The notes beneath the pieces are model-generated. The model did no database searches. It was given only the letters and a program-made list of their open reading frames with translations, and was not told where the DNA came from. Below are positions 51,843 to 59,804 of a DNA stretch of 64,000 bases, in pieces (positions within the stretch are counted from its first letter, which is position 1; each line of letters begins with the position of its first letter). The position numbers were made by a program, and so were the translations under genes. Source of the DNA: Arenicellales bacterium (GTDB lineage: Bacteria > Pseudomonadota > Gammaproteobacteria > Arenicellales > JAJDZL01); contig OX638343.1 of assembly GCA_951813075.1 (NCBI GenBank), positions 434,001 to 498,000 of the forward strand, written 5' to 3'.

Positions 51843-52877
51843 ATGAAAGTTTATAGTAGTGAAAAGCATGCATTGCACTTTCCCAAAGGTGAACTGTACG
51901 GCGGCGAACTGGTGCGGCCGTTTGAATGTCCGGAACGATGGGACTATGTTATGGATCGACTATCCGATAGAGGATATGAGGATTTTTCGGAGCCCGACGA
52001 ATTTGATGTCGATCTTGTTCAGAGAGTCCATACCCCCGACTTTCTCGAGTTTTTAGAAACCGCATGGGATCTTTGGAAAGCCGAAGGCATGAAAGGAGAC
52101 GCGATAGCCGCTGTAATGCCGACCAGACGAATGCAACAAAATCGCGTTCCCAATCATATTGACGGCAAACTTGGTTACTACGCTATGGCGATCGAAACAG
52201 CCATTACGTCGGGAACTTGGGAAGCTGCGAAATCTGCTGCCGCTTGTGCAATTTCCGCGCAAAACGCTGTAGACACTGATCAGTCAGCTTTTGCGCTTTG
52301 CCGTCCGCCCGGTCATCACGCAGCAAAAGATCTTTTTGGCGGCTATTGTTTTTTGAACAATGCTGCGATTGCAGTTGAAGGCTTCGTTCGGAGCGGTGCA
52401 GGACGTGTTGCGCTGCTGGATGTGGATTTTCATCACGGAAATGGCAGTCAGGATATTTTCTATGATCGGGACGATGTGTTGTTCTGCTCCTTGCACGGTC
52501 AACCCGAAGATGCGTTTCCACACTTTTTGGGTTATTCGGATGAAAACGGTTCTGGCAATGGCGAAGGGTATAACTGGAATTACCCGATGCCACCAAATAC
52601 TGAGTTTTCCGTGTGGTTTGACGCGATGCAGGATGCATGTCGCAAAATAAGCGATTATTCACCAGATGCACTGGTGGTTTCATTGGGTGTTGACACGTTC
52701 AAGGACGACCCAATCAGTTTCTTCAAGTTGGAGAGTGACGATTTCACTCGATATGGGGAAGCGATCGGTCGGCTTGATCTGCCCACTGTGTTCATCATGG
52801 AAGGTGGATACGCCGTATCTGAAATAGGCTTGAATACAGTCAATGTTCTCGACGGGTTTTTGTCAGCTGGCAGCTAG
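51843..52877 (+). CDS. Histone deacetylase-family protein, acetylpolyamine amidohydrolase-like
   Basis: 344 residues from the ATG at 51843. Arginase-deacetylase fold zinc hydrolase: catalytic His pair His158/His159 in CRPPGHHAAKD, zinc ligands Asp195 and His197 in LLDVDFHHGNGSQ, the third zinc Asp in SLGVDTFKDDP, and the C-terminal IMEGGYAV glycine loop. The KVYSSEKHALHFPKGELYGGELVRPFECPERW start (landmark HFPKGELYGG) matches bacterial acetylpolyamine amidohydrolases, which free polyamines from their N-acetyl forms. Placement directly after a PotABCD system supports that role: import, then deacetylation. Confidence 0.88.
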   Translation: MKVYSSEKHALHFPKGELYGGELVRPFECPERWDYVMDRLSDRGYEDFSEPDEFDVDLVQRVHTPDFLEFLETAWDLWKAEGMKGDAIAAVMPTRRMQQNRVPNHIDGKLGYYAMAIETAITSGTWEAAKSAAACAISAQNAVDTDQSAFALCRPPGHHAAKDLFGGYCFLNNAAIAVEGFVRSGAGRVALLDVDFHHGNGSQDIFYDRDDVLFCSLHGQPEDAFPHFLGYSDENGSGNGEGYNWNYPMPPNTEFSVWFDAMQDACRKISDYSPDALVVSLGVDTFKDDPISFFKLESDDFTRYGEAIGRLDLPTVFIMEGGYAVSEIGLNTVNVLDGFLSAGS

Positions 52878-52942
52878 TTTAATCAGATTCAGGACAGTCC
52901 GATTCAACACGCGTAATCCGGCGTGGTGATCAGTTGACCATA

Positions 52943-53782
52943 ATGGAAATTGCGGCAATGGAACGATATCTTGATCTGACGCGCTATCCAATACACAAAC
53001 CCGATTGTAGTTGTGCACGATCACTCGTTGCGAGTTGTCAGCATGACTACAACACTTTGGGAATGTTCAATCTGCCTGGATTTGTATTGACTGAAGCTGT
53101 GAGGGAATGTATCGCGGGGATCCAGCCTTTGCTTGATGCAGCCTCCTTTGTCCATTGTCGTGATCACAACATTTATTTTAATGATGGGTTCAGCGAATTG
53201 GATTCCGATCATCCTGCGCTTTCAATACTGCACACTGAAAACCGAAAGATTTGTGCCGATCAGTTCACTGAAAATTTGATTACCAGGATTTATGAGTGGC
53301 GACCTTTAATTGATTTCATCGCGACAGTTCTGGAAAAACCGCAATTGCACACCATGGATGATCCGCTTGCTCGAATCAATGTCATGGAGTATTCGGCAGG
53401 GCAGGTGTTGAATTGGCATTTTGACAGAGCAGAATTCACCACAACGTGATTGTTACAGAATGCGACGTTCGGCGGGGAGTTTCAATATCGTGCTGATTTG
53501 AGAAGCGATGAAGATCCAAACTACGATGGAGTCGGTCTGATGCTGACAGGACAGGATGATCAAGTAAAAACCGTGCCACTGAGACCTGGGACATTGAATG
53601 TATTTCAAGGTCGAAATTCGGCGCACAGAATTACGCCTGTTTCAGGTGTCAAATCTCGGATCATCGCTGTATTTTCCTACTACGAAACGCCCGGTGCTGC
53701 CTTCAGCAACAAAGAAAGAATGTATTTCTACGGAAGAATCGGAAAGCAAGTTGGTCATGTCAATGAGAGACTGTCCGTTTAA
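52943..53782 (+). pseudogene. 2-oxoglutarate/Fe(II) oxygenase (BesD/HalB-like fold) interrupted by an in-frame TGA
   Basis: The reading frame is open from the ATG at 52943 to 53782 except for one TGA at 53447-53449 (codon 169). The iron ligands lie on both sides of the stop: His-x-Asp in LNWHFDRAEF (residues 159 and 161) before it, and the distal His in GRNSAHRITPV (His at 53624) with the oxoglutarate-binding Arg in KSRIIAV after it. Without the stop the protein would be 279 residues. The flanking EFTTT and LLQ strand continues a conserved jelly-roll strand, and a leucine is expected at the stop position in my recollection of the family. An Asp in HxD rather than Gly marks a hydroxylase, not a halogenase. 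Probably a recent pseudogene or a sequencing error; recoding is less likely. Confidence 0.75.
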
Positions 53783-53842
53783 ATGCGAATCTATCAGATC
53801 GCAAATGTCAAAAACCGGACAACAGTGATTGCAACTTTTGAA

Positions 53843-53848
53843 TATAAT
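53843..53848 (+). promoter_or_regulatory. Candidate -10 element of the rpsP operon
   Basis: A perfect TATAAT 38 bp before the rpsP ATG, after the catabolic block ends. No good -35 is visible at 16-18 bp. A separate promoter is expected because rpsP is detached from ffh here. Confidence 0.4.
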
Positions 53849-53885
53849 TCGGCTTTTGACGAAAACTTTTGGAGACATTCAACAT

Positions 53886-54137
53886 ATGGTCGTTATTCGA
53901 CTGGCGCGCGGTGGAGCGAAAAAAAGACCCTTCTATTCGATAGTCGTAGCTGACCGACGGCGCTCACCGACAGGAAAATTCATTGAACGTATCGGTTTTT
54001 TCAATCCGATCGCGAGTGCCGATGAAGAGAGTTTGAAGGTTGATCTGGAAAGAGTCGACTATTGGTTGGCAAACGGAGCACAATTGTCAGACCGTGTTCG
54101 CCAGTTGGTTAAATCAGTAAGGGCCTTAGACAATTGA
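53886..54137 (+). CDS. rpsP: 30S ribosomal protein S16
   Basis: 83 residues from the ATG at 53886. The start [40 protein letters not shown] is the S16 pattern (landmarks [13 protein letters not shown] and ERIGFFNP), and it ends with [17 protein letters not shown]-started frame from 53829 runs through the promoter and is rejected. It heads the usual rpsP-rimM-trmD-rplS unit and stabilises the 30S subunit. The distance from ffh (23.3 kb) is abnormal. Confidence 0.97.
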   Translation: MVVIRLARGGAKKRPFYSIVVADRRRSPTGKFIERIGFFNPIASADEESLKVDLERVDYWLANGAQLSDRVRQLVKSVRALDN

Positions 54138-54141
54138 CTTT

Positions 54142-54654
54142 GTGGCGAGCGGGAAAGACAGAAATATAGTTGTAGCCCGCATCACAGATGCATTCGGAGT
54201 CAGAGGCCAGGTCAAGATACGCACATTCACCGAAGAATCCCAGACTCTTTTAGAATTCAAGAACTGGATTGTATCCGGTGCCAAACTCGGTGAACGTTCA
54301 TTTGAAGTAGTCGCAGCAAAATTTCAAAACAATCGCATAATTGCGACGTTTCAAGGGCTGACAACGCGAGAGGACGCGCTGGAACTTAAGGGTTGCGAAA
54401 TTCTGATTCCTCTGTCCGCACTACCTCGACTTGCACCGGGAAACTATTACTGGAACGAGCTTATTGGATTGACTGTAGCTAATGCTGATGGTACAGACTT
54501 GGGGACAGTCAAGGAAATCATCGAAACTGGTGCGAATGATGTTTTGGTGGTACATGGAGAAAAGACCCACTTGATACCCTATTTGGACAGTGTGATAGTG
54601 GAGGTCGATCTGAAACAGGGGACAATGCGTGTAGATTGGTTTGAAGATTTCTAG
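54142..54654 (+). CDS. rimM: 16S rRNA processing protein RimM
   Basis: 170 residues from a GTG four bases after the rpsP stop. The N-terminal domain shows VVARITDAFGVRGQVKIRTFTEE (landmark DAFGVRGQVK), and the PRC-barrel C-terminal domain YYWNELIGLTVANADGTDLGTV (landmark YYWNELIG), GANDVLVV and HLIPYLDSVIVEVD. RimM assists maturation of the 30S head, binding S19. Standard position before trmD. Confidence 0.95.
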   Translation: MASGKDRNIVVARITDAFGVRGQVKIRTFTEESQTLLEFKNWIVSGAKLGERSFEVVAAKFQNNRIIATFQGLTTREDALELKGCEILIPLSALPRLAPGNYYWNELIGLTVANADGTDLGTVKEIIETGANDVLVVHGEKTHLIPYLDSVIVEVDLKQGTMRVDWFEDF

Positions 54655-54672
54655 TTAGCAGGAGATCAACTA

Positions 54673-55422
54673 ATGCGGATTTCGGTAGTCACAATATTCC
54701 CGCAGATGTTTCATGCCGTCACTGACTATGGTGTTGTTGGACGCGCTGTCGAAAACAATTTGGTTAGTATTGAACCAGTTGATCTTCGGTCATTTGGACA
54801 AGGACAGTACAAACGCCTTGACGACAGGCCATTCGGTGGCGGGCCGGGGATGGTGATGCTGGCCGAACCGATTGTAGAATGTATCGGTCGACTGAGGCAG
54901 AAGACGAAAGACGATGCACCTGTCATTTACCTAAGTCCACAGGGCAAGAGAGTGGATCATCAGGATATCTCCAAATTCTCCAAGATGTCGGAAATGATTT
55001 TGTTGTGTGGACGATATGAAGGGATTGATCAGCGTGCTTTGGATATAATTGGCGCTGAGGAGCTATCCATCGGTGACTACGTAATATCTGGTGGGGAGCT
55101 TGCGGCAATGGTGTTGATTGATGCCGTTGTTCGGCAAATTCCGGGAGTGTTGGGCAATGAACAATCTAGTTCGCAGGATTCGTTCACTGACGGATTGCTG
55201 GATTGTATACACTATACCCGACCGAAATTGGTGGCCGGGCATGAAATTCCGGCTGTTTTGCTATCTGGCGACCACGAAGCCATACGGTATTGGCGATTGA
55301 AACAATCAATCGGACGGACTTGGCTGTTGCGGCCCGATTTACTGGAACAGAAATACCTGAACAAGGAACAGCAACAAGCATTGACAGATTTTCAGGAAGA
55401 ATTTGAAAAGGAGCAGGCATGA
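54673..55422 (+). CDS. trmD: tRNA (guanine-N1)-methyltransferase TrmD
   Basis: 249 residues; SPOUT-class enzyme methylating G37 of tRNAs reading CNN codons. Key features are [41 protein letters not shown], the trefoil-knot SAM site [15 protein letters not shown] and [29 protein letters not shown] (landmark [10 protein letters not shown]). Preceded by an AGGAG ribosome site. Its TGA overlaps the rplS start region (ATGATGG). Confidence 0.97.
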   Translation: MRISVVTIFPQMFHAVTDYGVVGRAVENNLVSIEPVDLRSFGQGQYKRLDDRPFGGGPGMVMLAEPIVECIGRLRQKTKDDAPVIYLSPQGKRVDHQDISKFSKMSEMILLCGRYEGIDQRALDIIGAEELSIGDYVISGGELAAMVLIDAVVRQIPGVLGNEQSSSQDSFTDGLLDCIHYTRPKLVAGHEIPAVLLSGDHEAIRYWRLKQSIGRTWLLRPDLLEQKYLNKEQQQALTDFQEEFEKEQA

Positions 55423-55769
55423 TGGCGAACGTAATCGAATCAATTGAAGCAGAACAGTTGCGGGATGATATTCCGGAATTTTCTCCTGGTGATTCCGTTC
55501 GGGTGATGATTCTCGTTCGCGAAGGTAGTCGGGAACGTCAACAGGCATTTGAAGGTGTTGTGATCGCCAAGAGAAATCGCGGGCTCAATTCTTCATTTAC
55601 TGTCCGGAAAATCTCCTACGGAGAAGGGGTGGAGCGTGTATTTCAGACACACAGCCCTTTGATTCACAGCATTGAAGTAAAACGCCGGGGCGCAGTACGA
55701 AGGGCCAAATTGTACTATTTGAGAGAGCGTACCGGAAAATCCGCAAGGATTAAAGAAAAAATCAAATAA
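55419..55769 (+). CDS. rplS: 50S ribosomal protein L19
   Basis: 116 residues. [51 protein letters not shown] is the L19 pattern (landmarks [18 protein letters not shown]) and it ends in [30 protein letters not shown] lies at 55410-55414, so the first ATG (55419) is preferred over the second (55422). Located at the 30S-50S interface. A hairpin 13 bp after the stop closes the operon. Confidence 0.97.
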   Translation: MMANVIESIEAEQLRDDIPEFSPGDSVRVMILVREGSRERQQAFEGVVIAKRNRGLNSSFTVRKISYGEGVERVFQTHSPLIHSIEVKRRGAVRRAKLYYLRERTGKSARIKEKIK

Positions 55770-55781
55770 ACAATTTGTTAT

Positions 55782-55798
55782 CGCTTTATATTAAAGCG
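55782..55798 (+). terminator. Terminator-like hairpin after rplS
   Basis: CGCTTTA (55782-55788), TAT loop, TAAAGCG (55792-55798): a perfect 7-bp stem followed by AATTCTATT. The stem is A+T-rich and the T-run poor, so efficiency may be modest. It is placed where the rpsP operon should end. Confidence 0.5.
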
Positions 55799-55895
55799 AA
55801 TTCTATTACTGGGTTATTCGCTCCTGAATCATTGGAATAGGGCAGTTATCAATCTTAATTTGCTCCAGTTTAAGAATCGACTTCAAACGCGAGAA

Positions 55896-57839
55896 ATGAT
55901 TTGGGCGTTTCGTAGTTTTTCGCATATTCGCTTAAGCGCCGTTCAACTGATCAGGTCTTTTCTATTTGTCGTCGCTGTCTGTCTCATGACATTGCCGGTC
56001 AACGCACAGACAACGATCGAGGAAGATACCGGTAATCCGTTTAGTGAGCAGGCTGACATCTCAGCTGAACCAGCCAATCCTACACCCGAAGATATGGCTG
56101 AAGGAGCAGTTGATGACAGCTCATCAACATCAGAATCGATCGTTAAATTTCCGGATCAGAATTCTCTCGACGAAATAAGAATGCTGATAGATCAGGGGAT
56201 GCTCCAACTGGCTTACTCATCATTGCAACGAGCACGCCCGAACTACGAATTTACTGGTGACTGGGTCGAGTGGGAAAGCGCATTTTTCAATGTTGCCCGA
56301 ATGTTGAATGACTGGAACGGCATTCTGACGCGTTCCAAACAAATATCAGAAAACATTCCCTATGAGTTCTATACCGAGTTGCAGATGCATGCGATCTATG
56401 CAGGCCTGAATATTGGGCAGATTGACGTCGCAAAGGATAGATTGCGGCACCTTATCTGGGAACTGCCGTATGATCAAGGCAAAATGATTCAATGGCGGGA
56501 GCTGATGGTGCAGTGCTATCTTGCAGAAGGAGCGCTAGATGAGGCACGTGTAGCGATGTCGGTTTATTTTCGCGATTATCGGCCAAGTGCCCCTGAGTGG
56601 GAACATCGGTATGCTCGGACGCTCTTCGTTACAGGTCACCACCAGGAAGCTCTCAGTCGGGTTGTTGCGCTTCAGACAATGGAAAGCAAACTTCTGGTTC
56701 TGTATTCCGACTACTTGTCTGGAAACCGTGCACCTTTGGAGGTTATTCAGGCTGGCTTGGAACTGGTGTCCGAATTTGCCAGTCGACCGGAACTTGAATT
56801 GGAATTATGGGCGTTGGTCGGGTCAGCGGCTCGGGATGTGAATGATTTGGAGTTGCAGGTAACGGCGATAGAAAACGGCCTATCAGTGGATTACGATACA
56901 GAAAAGAATTCTTCTCGGGTCTGGATTGTTGAACCTACCACCGAGCAACAGTTGCTGGACACGTATGCAGAACTGGCGGTATCGGTTGGATATGATTTCA
57001 ACCTTGTTATCGGAGATGACCTGCGCTGGTACGGTTTAGGACAGGAATTCGATATAACGGCGCCGGTTATCGCAAGGTCGATCTTCGCCTTCCTTGCCAT
57101 GCAGACTTCAAACCTTGAAATCTACAAGGCAAGCGTGTTTGACATGGCCGAGAATTTGAATTCCAGTGGTTTGGACCGTTTAATGGATTCCTTGTACGTG
57201 CGACTCAAGCACTTTGATATTACCGCAGTCTCATCTCCCATTCAGACAAAACTTGCCAATCGAGCAATTCGGAGAAAAGACTTCGCGACCGCACTAGCTA
57301 TCATGGTGGCCATGGATGAACCTGAAGATCCCGCTGAGTTGGTCATTCATACTTTACGCAGAGCGCGAACTGCAGTTGCAGTAAAAGAGTATGAAGTCGC
57401 TTATCAACTGCTTGTTCGATTGATCGAAGATTTGCATCCCGAAGTCGAACAGACGACGGTGGATCGTATCATGCATGTTATTTTTGATCTGCAAAACAGT
57501 GAGATTCATGAATATGCAATTGCACTTTTCCGAAGTCTCTACGATAAAACGGCAATGATTCAAACGAAACGTGAAATTCTTCGCTGGGTATCGGAATCTT
57601 TGTCTGCTCAGATCAAGAATGTGGAAGCTTCCGAAATGTTATTGCGCTCAGCTCGTTTGGGAGGGAAATGGGATGACAACTGGGGTAGGTCCGCTCGGCT
57701 GGAAGCGGCAGACCAACTGGTTGTATCCGAATTTTATGACGATGCCAGGATACTTTATGAGGAACTGAAGGAAGATTCTCTGGACCCAAGGAGCAAAGCT
57801 TTGATTTCCAATCGATTAAGGAATCTGCCAGATTCGTAA
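55896..57839 (+). CDS. Exported TPR-like repeat protein of unknown function
   Basis: About 647 residues from the ATG at 55896 (a TTG at 55860 adds twelve). The N-terminus is charged then hydrophobic (QLIRSFLFVVAVCLMTLPVNAQ), a Sec signal peptide cleaved near residue 38, followed by an acidic, Glu/Ser-rich linker. From about residue 90 to the end it is all helical with repeated A-x-x-x-L-x-x patterns (for example DEARVAMSVYFRDY, HQEALSRVVALQ, RKDFATALAIMVAMDEP), typical of tetratricopeptide or Sel1-like arrays. It is located between rplS and xerD, 12 bp before xerD, so possibly co-transcribed. A periplasmic scaffold role is likely; no enzyme motif is seen. Confidence 0.75.
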   Translation: MIWAFRSFSHIRLSAVQLIRSFLFVVAVCLMTLPVNAQTTIEEDTGNPFSEQADISAEPANPTPEDMAEGAVDDSSSTSESIVKFPDQNSLDEIRMLIDQGMLQLAYSSLQRARPNYEFTGDWVEWESAFFNVARMLNDWNGILTRSKQISENIPYEFYTELQMHAIYAGLNIGQIDVAKDRLRHLIWELPYDQGKMIQWRELMVQCYLAEGALDEARVAMSVYFRDYRPSAPEWEHRYARTLFVTGHHQEALSRVVALQTMESKLLVLYSDYLSGNRAPLEVIQAGLELVSEFASRPELELELWALVGSAARDVNDLELQVTAIENGLSVDYDTEKNSSRVWIVEPTTEQQLLDTYAELAVSVGYDFNLVIGDDLRWYGLGQEFDITAPVIARSIFAFLAMQTSNLEIYKASVFDMAENLNSSGLDRLMDSLYVRLKHFDITAVSSPIQTKLANRAIRRKDFATALAIMVAMDEPEDPAELVIHTLRRARTAVAVKEYEVAYQLLVRLIEDLHPEVEQTTVDRIMHVIFDLQNSEIHEYAIALFRSLYDKTAMIQTKREILRWVSESLSAQIKNVEASEMLLRSARLGGKWDDNWGRSARLEAADQLVVSEFYDDARILYEELKEDSLDPRSKALISNRLRNLPDS

Positions 57840-57851
57840 CATCAACCAAAT

Positions 57852-58766
57852 ATGCCAGACTCAGATACGACAGATATATTGCCAGACGATACTCGATTGA
57901 TAGATCAGTTCACCGATACGCTCTGGTCGGAATCCGGATTGGCAGAGGCGACACTCGAAGCTTATATGCTGGATTTGAGAGCGTTCGGGAAGTGGCAGAG
58001 TGGCAATCGAAAATCCTTGTTGGATGCATCCCGAAGCGATGTCATGGGGTATCTTGCCAGTCGCACAGGTTATAGCGCTCGTTCTATATCCCGGCAGTTG
58101 AGTGCATTGCGGCGTTTTTACCGATTCTGTCTGATGGAACAACTTTTACAATCGTCGCCGACTGATAATGTCAGTTCCCCATTTCTCGGAAAACCCTTGC
58201 CCAAATCGCTGACTGAGGATGAGGTGGAGTCGCTTTTGAATGCTCCAGATACCACCACATCTCTGGGTGTGCGGGATAGATCCATGTTGGAAACGCTTTA
58301 CGGTGCCGGATTGCGAACGTCGGAACTGATCAATCTTTCGGTTAACTCGGTGAGCCTACAAAACGGTTGGGTCCGCCTTACCGGTAAAGGTGCGAAAGAA
58401 CGACTGGTTCCTCTTGGTGAATATGCTGTAGACTGGCTTGAAACATATCTTAGCAGTCATCGTAAGAATCTGCTGAAACACAAGGTCAGTGATGATTTGT
58501 TCGTCACAGTGCGCGGCAGAAAAATGACGCGTCAGGCATTTTGGCTAAATGTCCGGAAATATTCAACAACAGCTGGGATCGAAACCCAATTGACACCGCA
58601 CTCGTTGCGTCATTCGTTCGCCACACATTTATTGAACAACGGAACAGATCTTCGAACGATTCAGCAACTGTTGGGGCACAGTGATCTGTCAACCACCCAG
58701 ATCTATACCCATATCTCGAAGCAGCGTCTGGTGAATCTGCTCCAACAACATCATCCCAGGGGTTAG
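57852..58766 (+). CDS. xerD: Site-specific tyrosine recombinase XerD
   Basis: 304 residues; with XerC it resolves chromosome dimers at dif. The N-terminal SAM-like domain (TLEAYMLDLRAFGKWQ, LSALRRFYRFC) is followed by the catalytic domain with all active-site residues: Arg155 (GAGLRTSELINL), Lys179 (LTGKGAKERLVPLG), His250 and Arg253 (TPHSLRHSFATHLL), His276 (LLGHSDLSTT) and nucleophile Tyr285 (TQIYTHI). Pattern and size are those of chromosomal XerD rather than a phage or integron integrase. It is convergent with the thioredoxin gene, overlapping by 4 bp. Confidence 0.92.
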   Translation: MPDSDTTDILPDDTRLIDQFTDTLWSESGLAEATLEAYMLDLRAFGKWQSGNRKSLLDASRSDVMGYLASRTGYSARSISRQLSALRRFYRFCLMEQLLQSSPTDNVSSPFLGKPLPKSLTEDEVESLLNAPDTTTSLGVRDRSMLETLYGAGLRTSELINLSVNSVSLQNGWVRLTGKGAKERLVPLGEYAVDWLETYLSSHRKNLLKHKVSDDLFVTVRGRKMTRQAFWLNVRKYSTTAGIETQLTPHSLRHSFATHLLNNGTDLRTIQQLLGHSDLSTTQIYTHISKQRLVNLLQQHHPRG

Positions 58767-59635
58767 TTCAGCGTGCGAGCCAAGATACGCCGATATTTCG
58801 GTACCAGATCATCGTTCGGACCCAGCATGTCAAAAGCTTTTACCAGAGTTTCTCGACCGGCATCGTTGTTATATGAGCGATTTTGCCTGACGATTTCCAA
58901 TAATGATTCCAGAGCGGTTTCAATATGACCCTGTACCAGGTTGATTACCGCAAGTTGGAATTGGGCGTCCCAATCCTGAGGATCTTGCGTGATCCTATCA
59001 TGCAATTCAGCTTCGGGCGCTGCATTCTCGACAATTTCAACAAAATCAAGTTTCGCGACGATTTGTTTGTACTTGGGCTTGTCGGTCGCATCCTGAACCT
59101 TCGAAAGGAAATCTCGGGCACTTTGAATATCGTGCTGTTGCAGATAGATTTCTGCAAGACGCAGATTCGATTCGTCGGAGTCTTCTGATTTGAGCATGTC
59201 AATAGCTTGGGACTGTTTGCCATGATTCAGCAATTCATCAATTTGATCCGGATCTTCATCGTTGTCTGCCGTCACGTGTTTCGAAAGAAACTGCTTGATA
59301 GCGTCTTTGGGCAGGGCTCCCATGAATCCATCAACTACATCGCCATTTTTCACCAGATATACTGTGGGTACGCTGCGTATGCCGAATTGTCCCGCAAGCG
59401 CTTGATTCTCATCAATGTTGATTTTTACAAAGTGTAGATTGTCGCCATACTCGGCGGAGACTTCCTCAAGTGTTGGCGTGAGGGATTTGCACGGTTCGCA
59501 CCATGGCGCCCAAAAATCTACCAGAACCGGCACGCTGTTCGATTTGTCAATGACTTCGAGCATAAAGTTATCGGCAGTAACATCAACGGTGACTGGACCG
59601 TGAACAGAGTTCTCATTGTCCTGCGATTGAAACAT
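58763..59635 (-). CDS. cnoX: Thioredoxin domain protein with C-terminal TPRs (CnoX/YbbN-like)
   Basis: 290 residues. The N-terminal thioredoxin domain (about 15-120) has an intact redox motif WCEPC (Cys46, Cys49) in LVDFWAPWCEPCKSL, with the cis-Pro in IRSVPTVYLVKNG. The C-terminal half is helical TPR_20 type (ESLLEIVRQ..., YNNDAGRETLVKAFDMLG). This layout is that of CnoX/YbbN, which protects and feeds clients to GroEL or DnaK. E. coli YbbN lacks one active-site cysteine whereas this one keeps CxxC, so redox activity is likely. Monocistronic; tRNA-Glu lies behind it. Confidence 0.88.
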   Translation of the reverse strand: MFQSQDNENSVHGPVTVDVTADNFMLEVIDKSNSVPVLVDFWAPWCEPCKSLTPTLEEVSAEYGDNLHFVKINIDENQALAGQFGIRSVPTVYLVKNGDVVDGFMGALPKDAIKQFLSKHVTADNDEDPDQIDELLNHGKQSQAIDMLKSEDSDESNLRLAEIYLQQHDIQSARDFLSKVQDATDKPKYKQIVAKLDFVEIVENAAPEAELHDRITQDPQDWDAQFQLAVINLVQGHIETALESLLEIVRQNRSYNNDAGRETLVKAFDMLGPNDDLVPKYRRILARTLN

Positions 59636-59667
59636 GGAATATCCTCATGTCAATAGTAGCAATCCTG

Positions 59668-59742
59668 TGGCGCTCCCTAGGGGAATCGAACCCCTGTTCC
59701 CGGCTTGAGAGGCCGATGTCCTGACCGCTAGACGAAGGGAGC
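59668..59742 (-). tRNA. tRNA-Glu (anticodon CTC)
   Basis: Reverse-strand cloverleaf: 7-bp acceptor stem GCTCCCT/AGGGAGC, D arm with AGCGGTCAGGACA, anticodon stem-loop TCGGC-CTCTCAA-GCCGG giving anticodon CTC, T arm AGGGG-TTCGATT-CCCCT, discriminator G and an encoded CCA at 59668-59670. All four stems pair. The expected companion with TTC anticodon is not in the window. Confidence 0.95.
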
Positions 59743-59804
59743 AAATATGAATGGAAAATGGTATCACAAAATACATTGCTGATGTTTAACGCAGCCAACG
59801 AAGA

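Noticed and set aside
53447..53449. Selenocysteine insertion at the TGA in the 2OG oxygenase
   Set aside because: The position aligns with a core-strand leucine rather than a catalytic cysteine, and no convincing SECIS-like hairpin is seen just downstream.
57852..58766. Tyrosine recombinase as evidence for an integrative element
   Set aside because: Sequence and size fit chromosomal XerD, it sits among core genes and there are no mobile-element partners.
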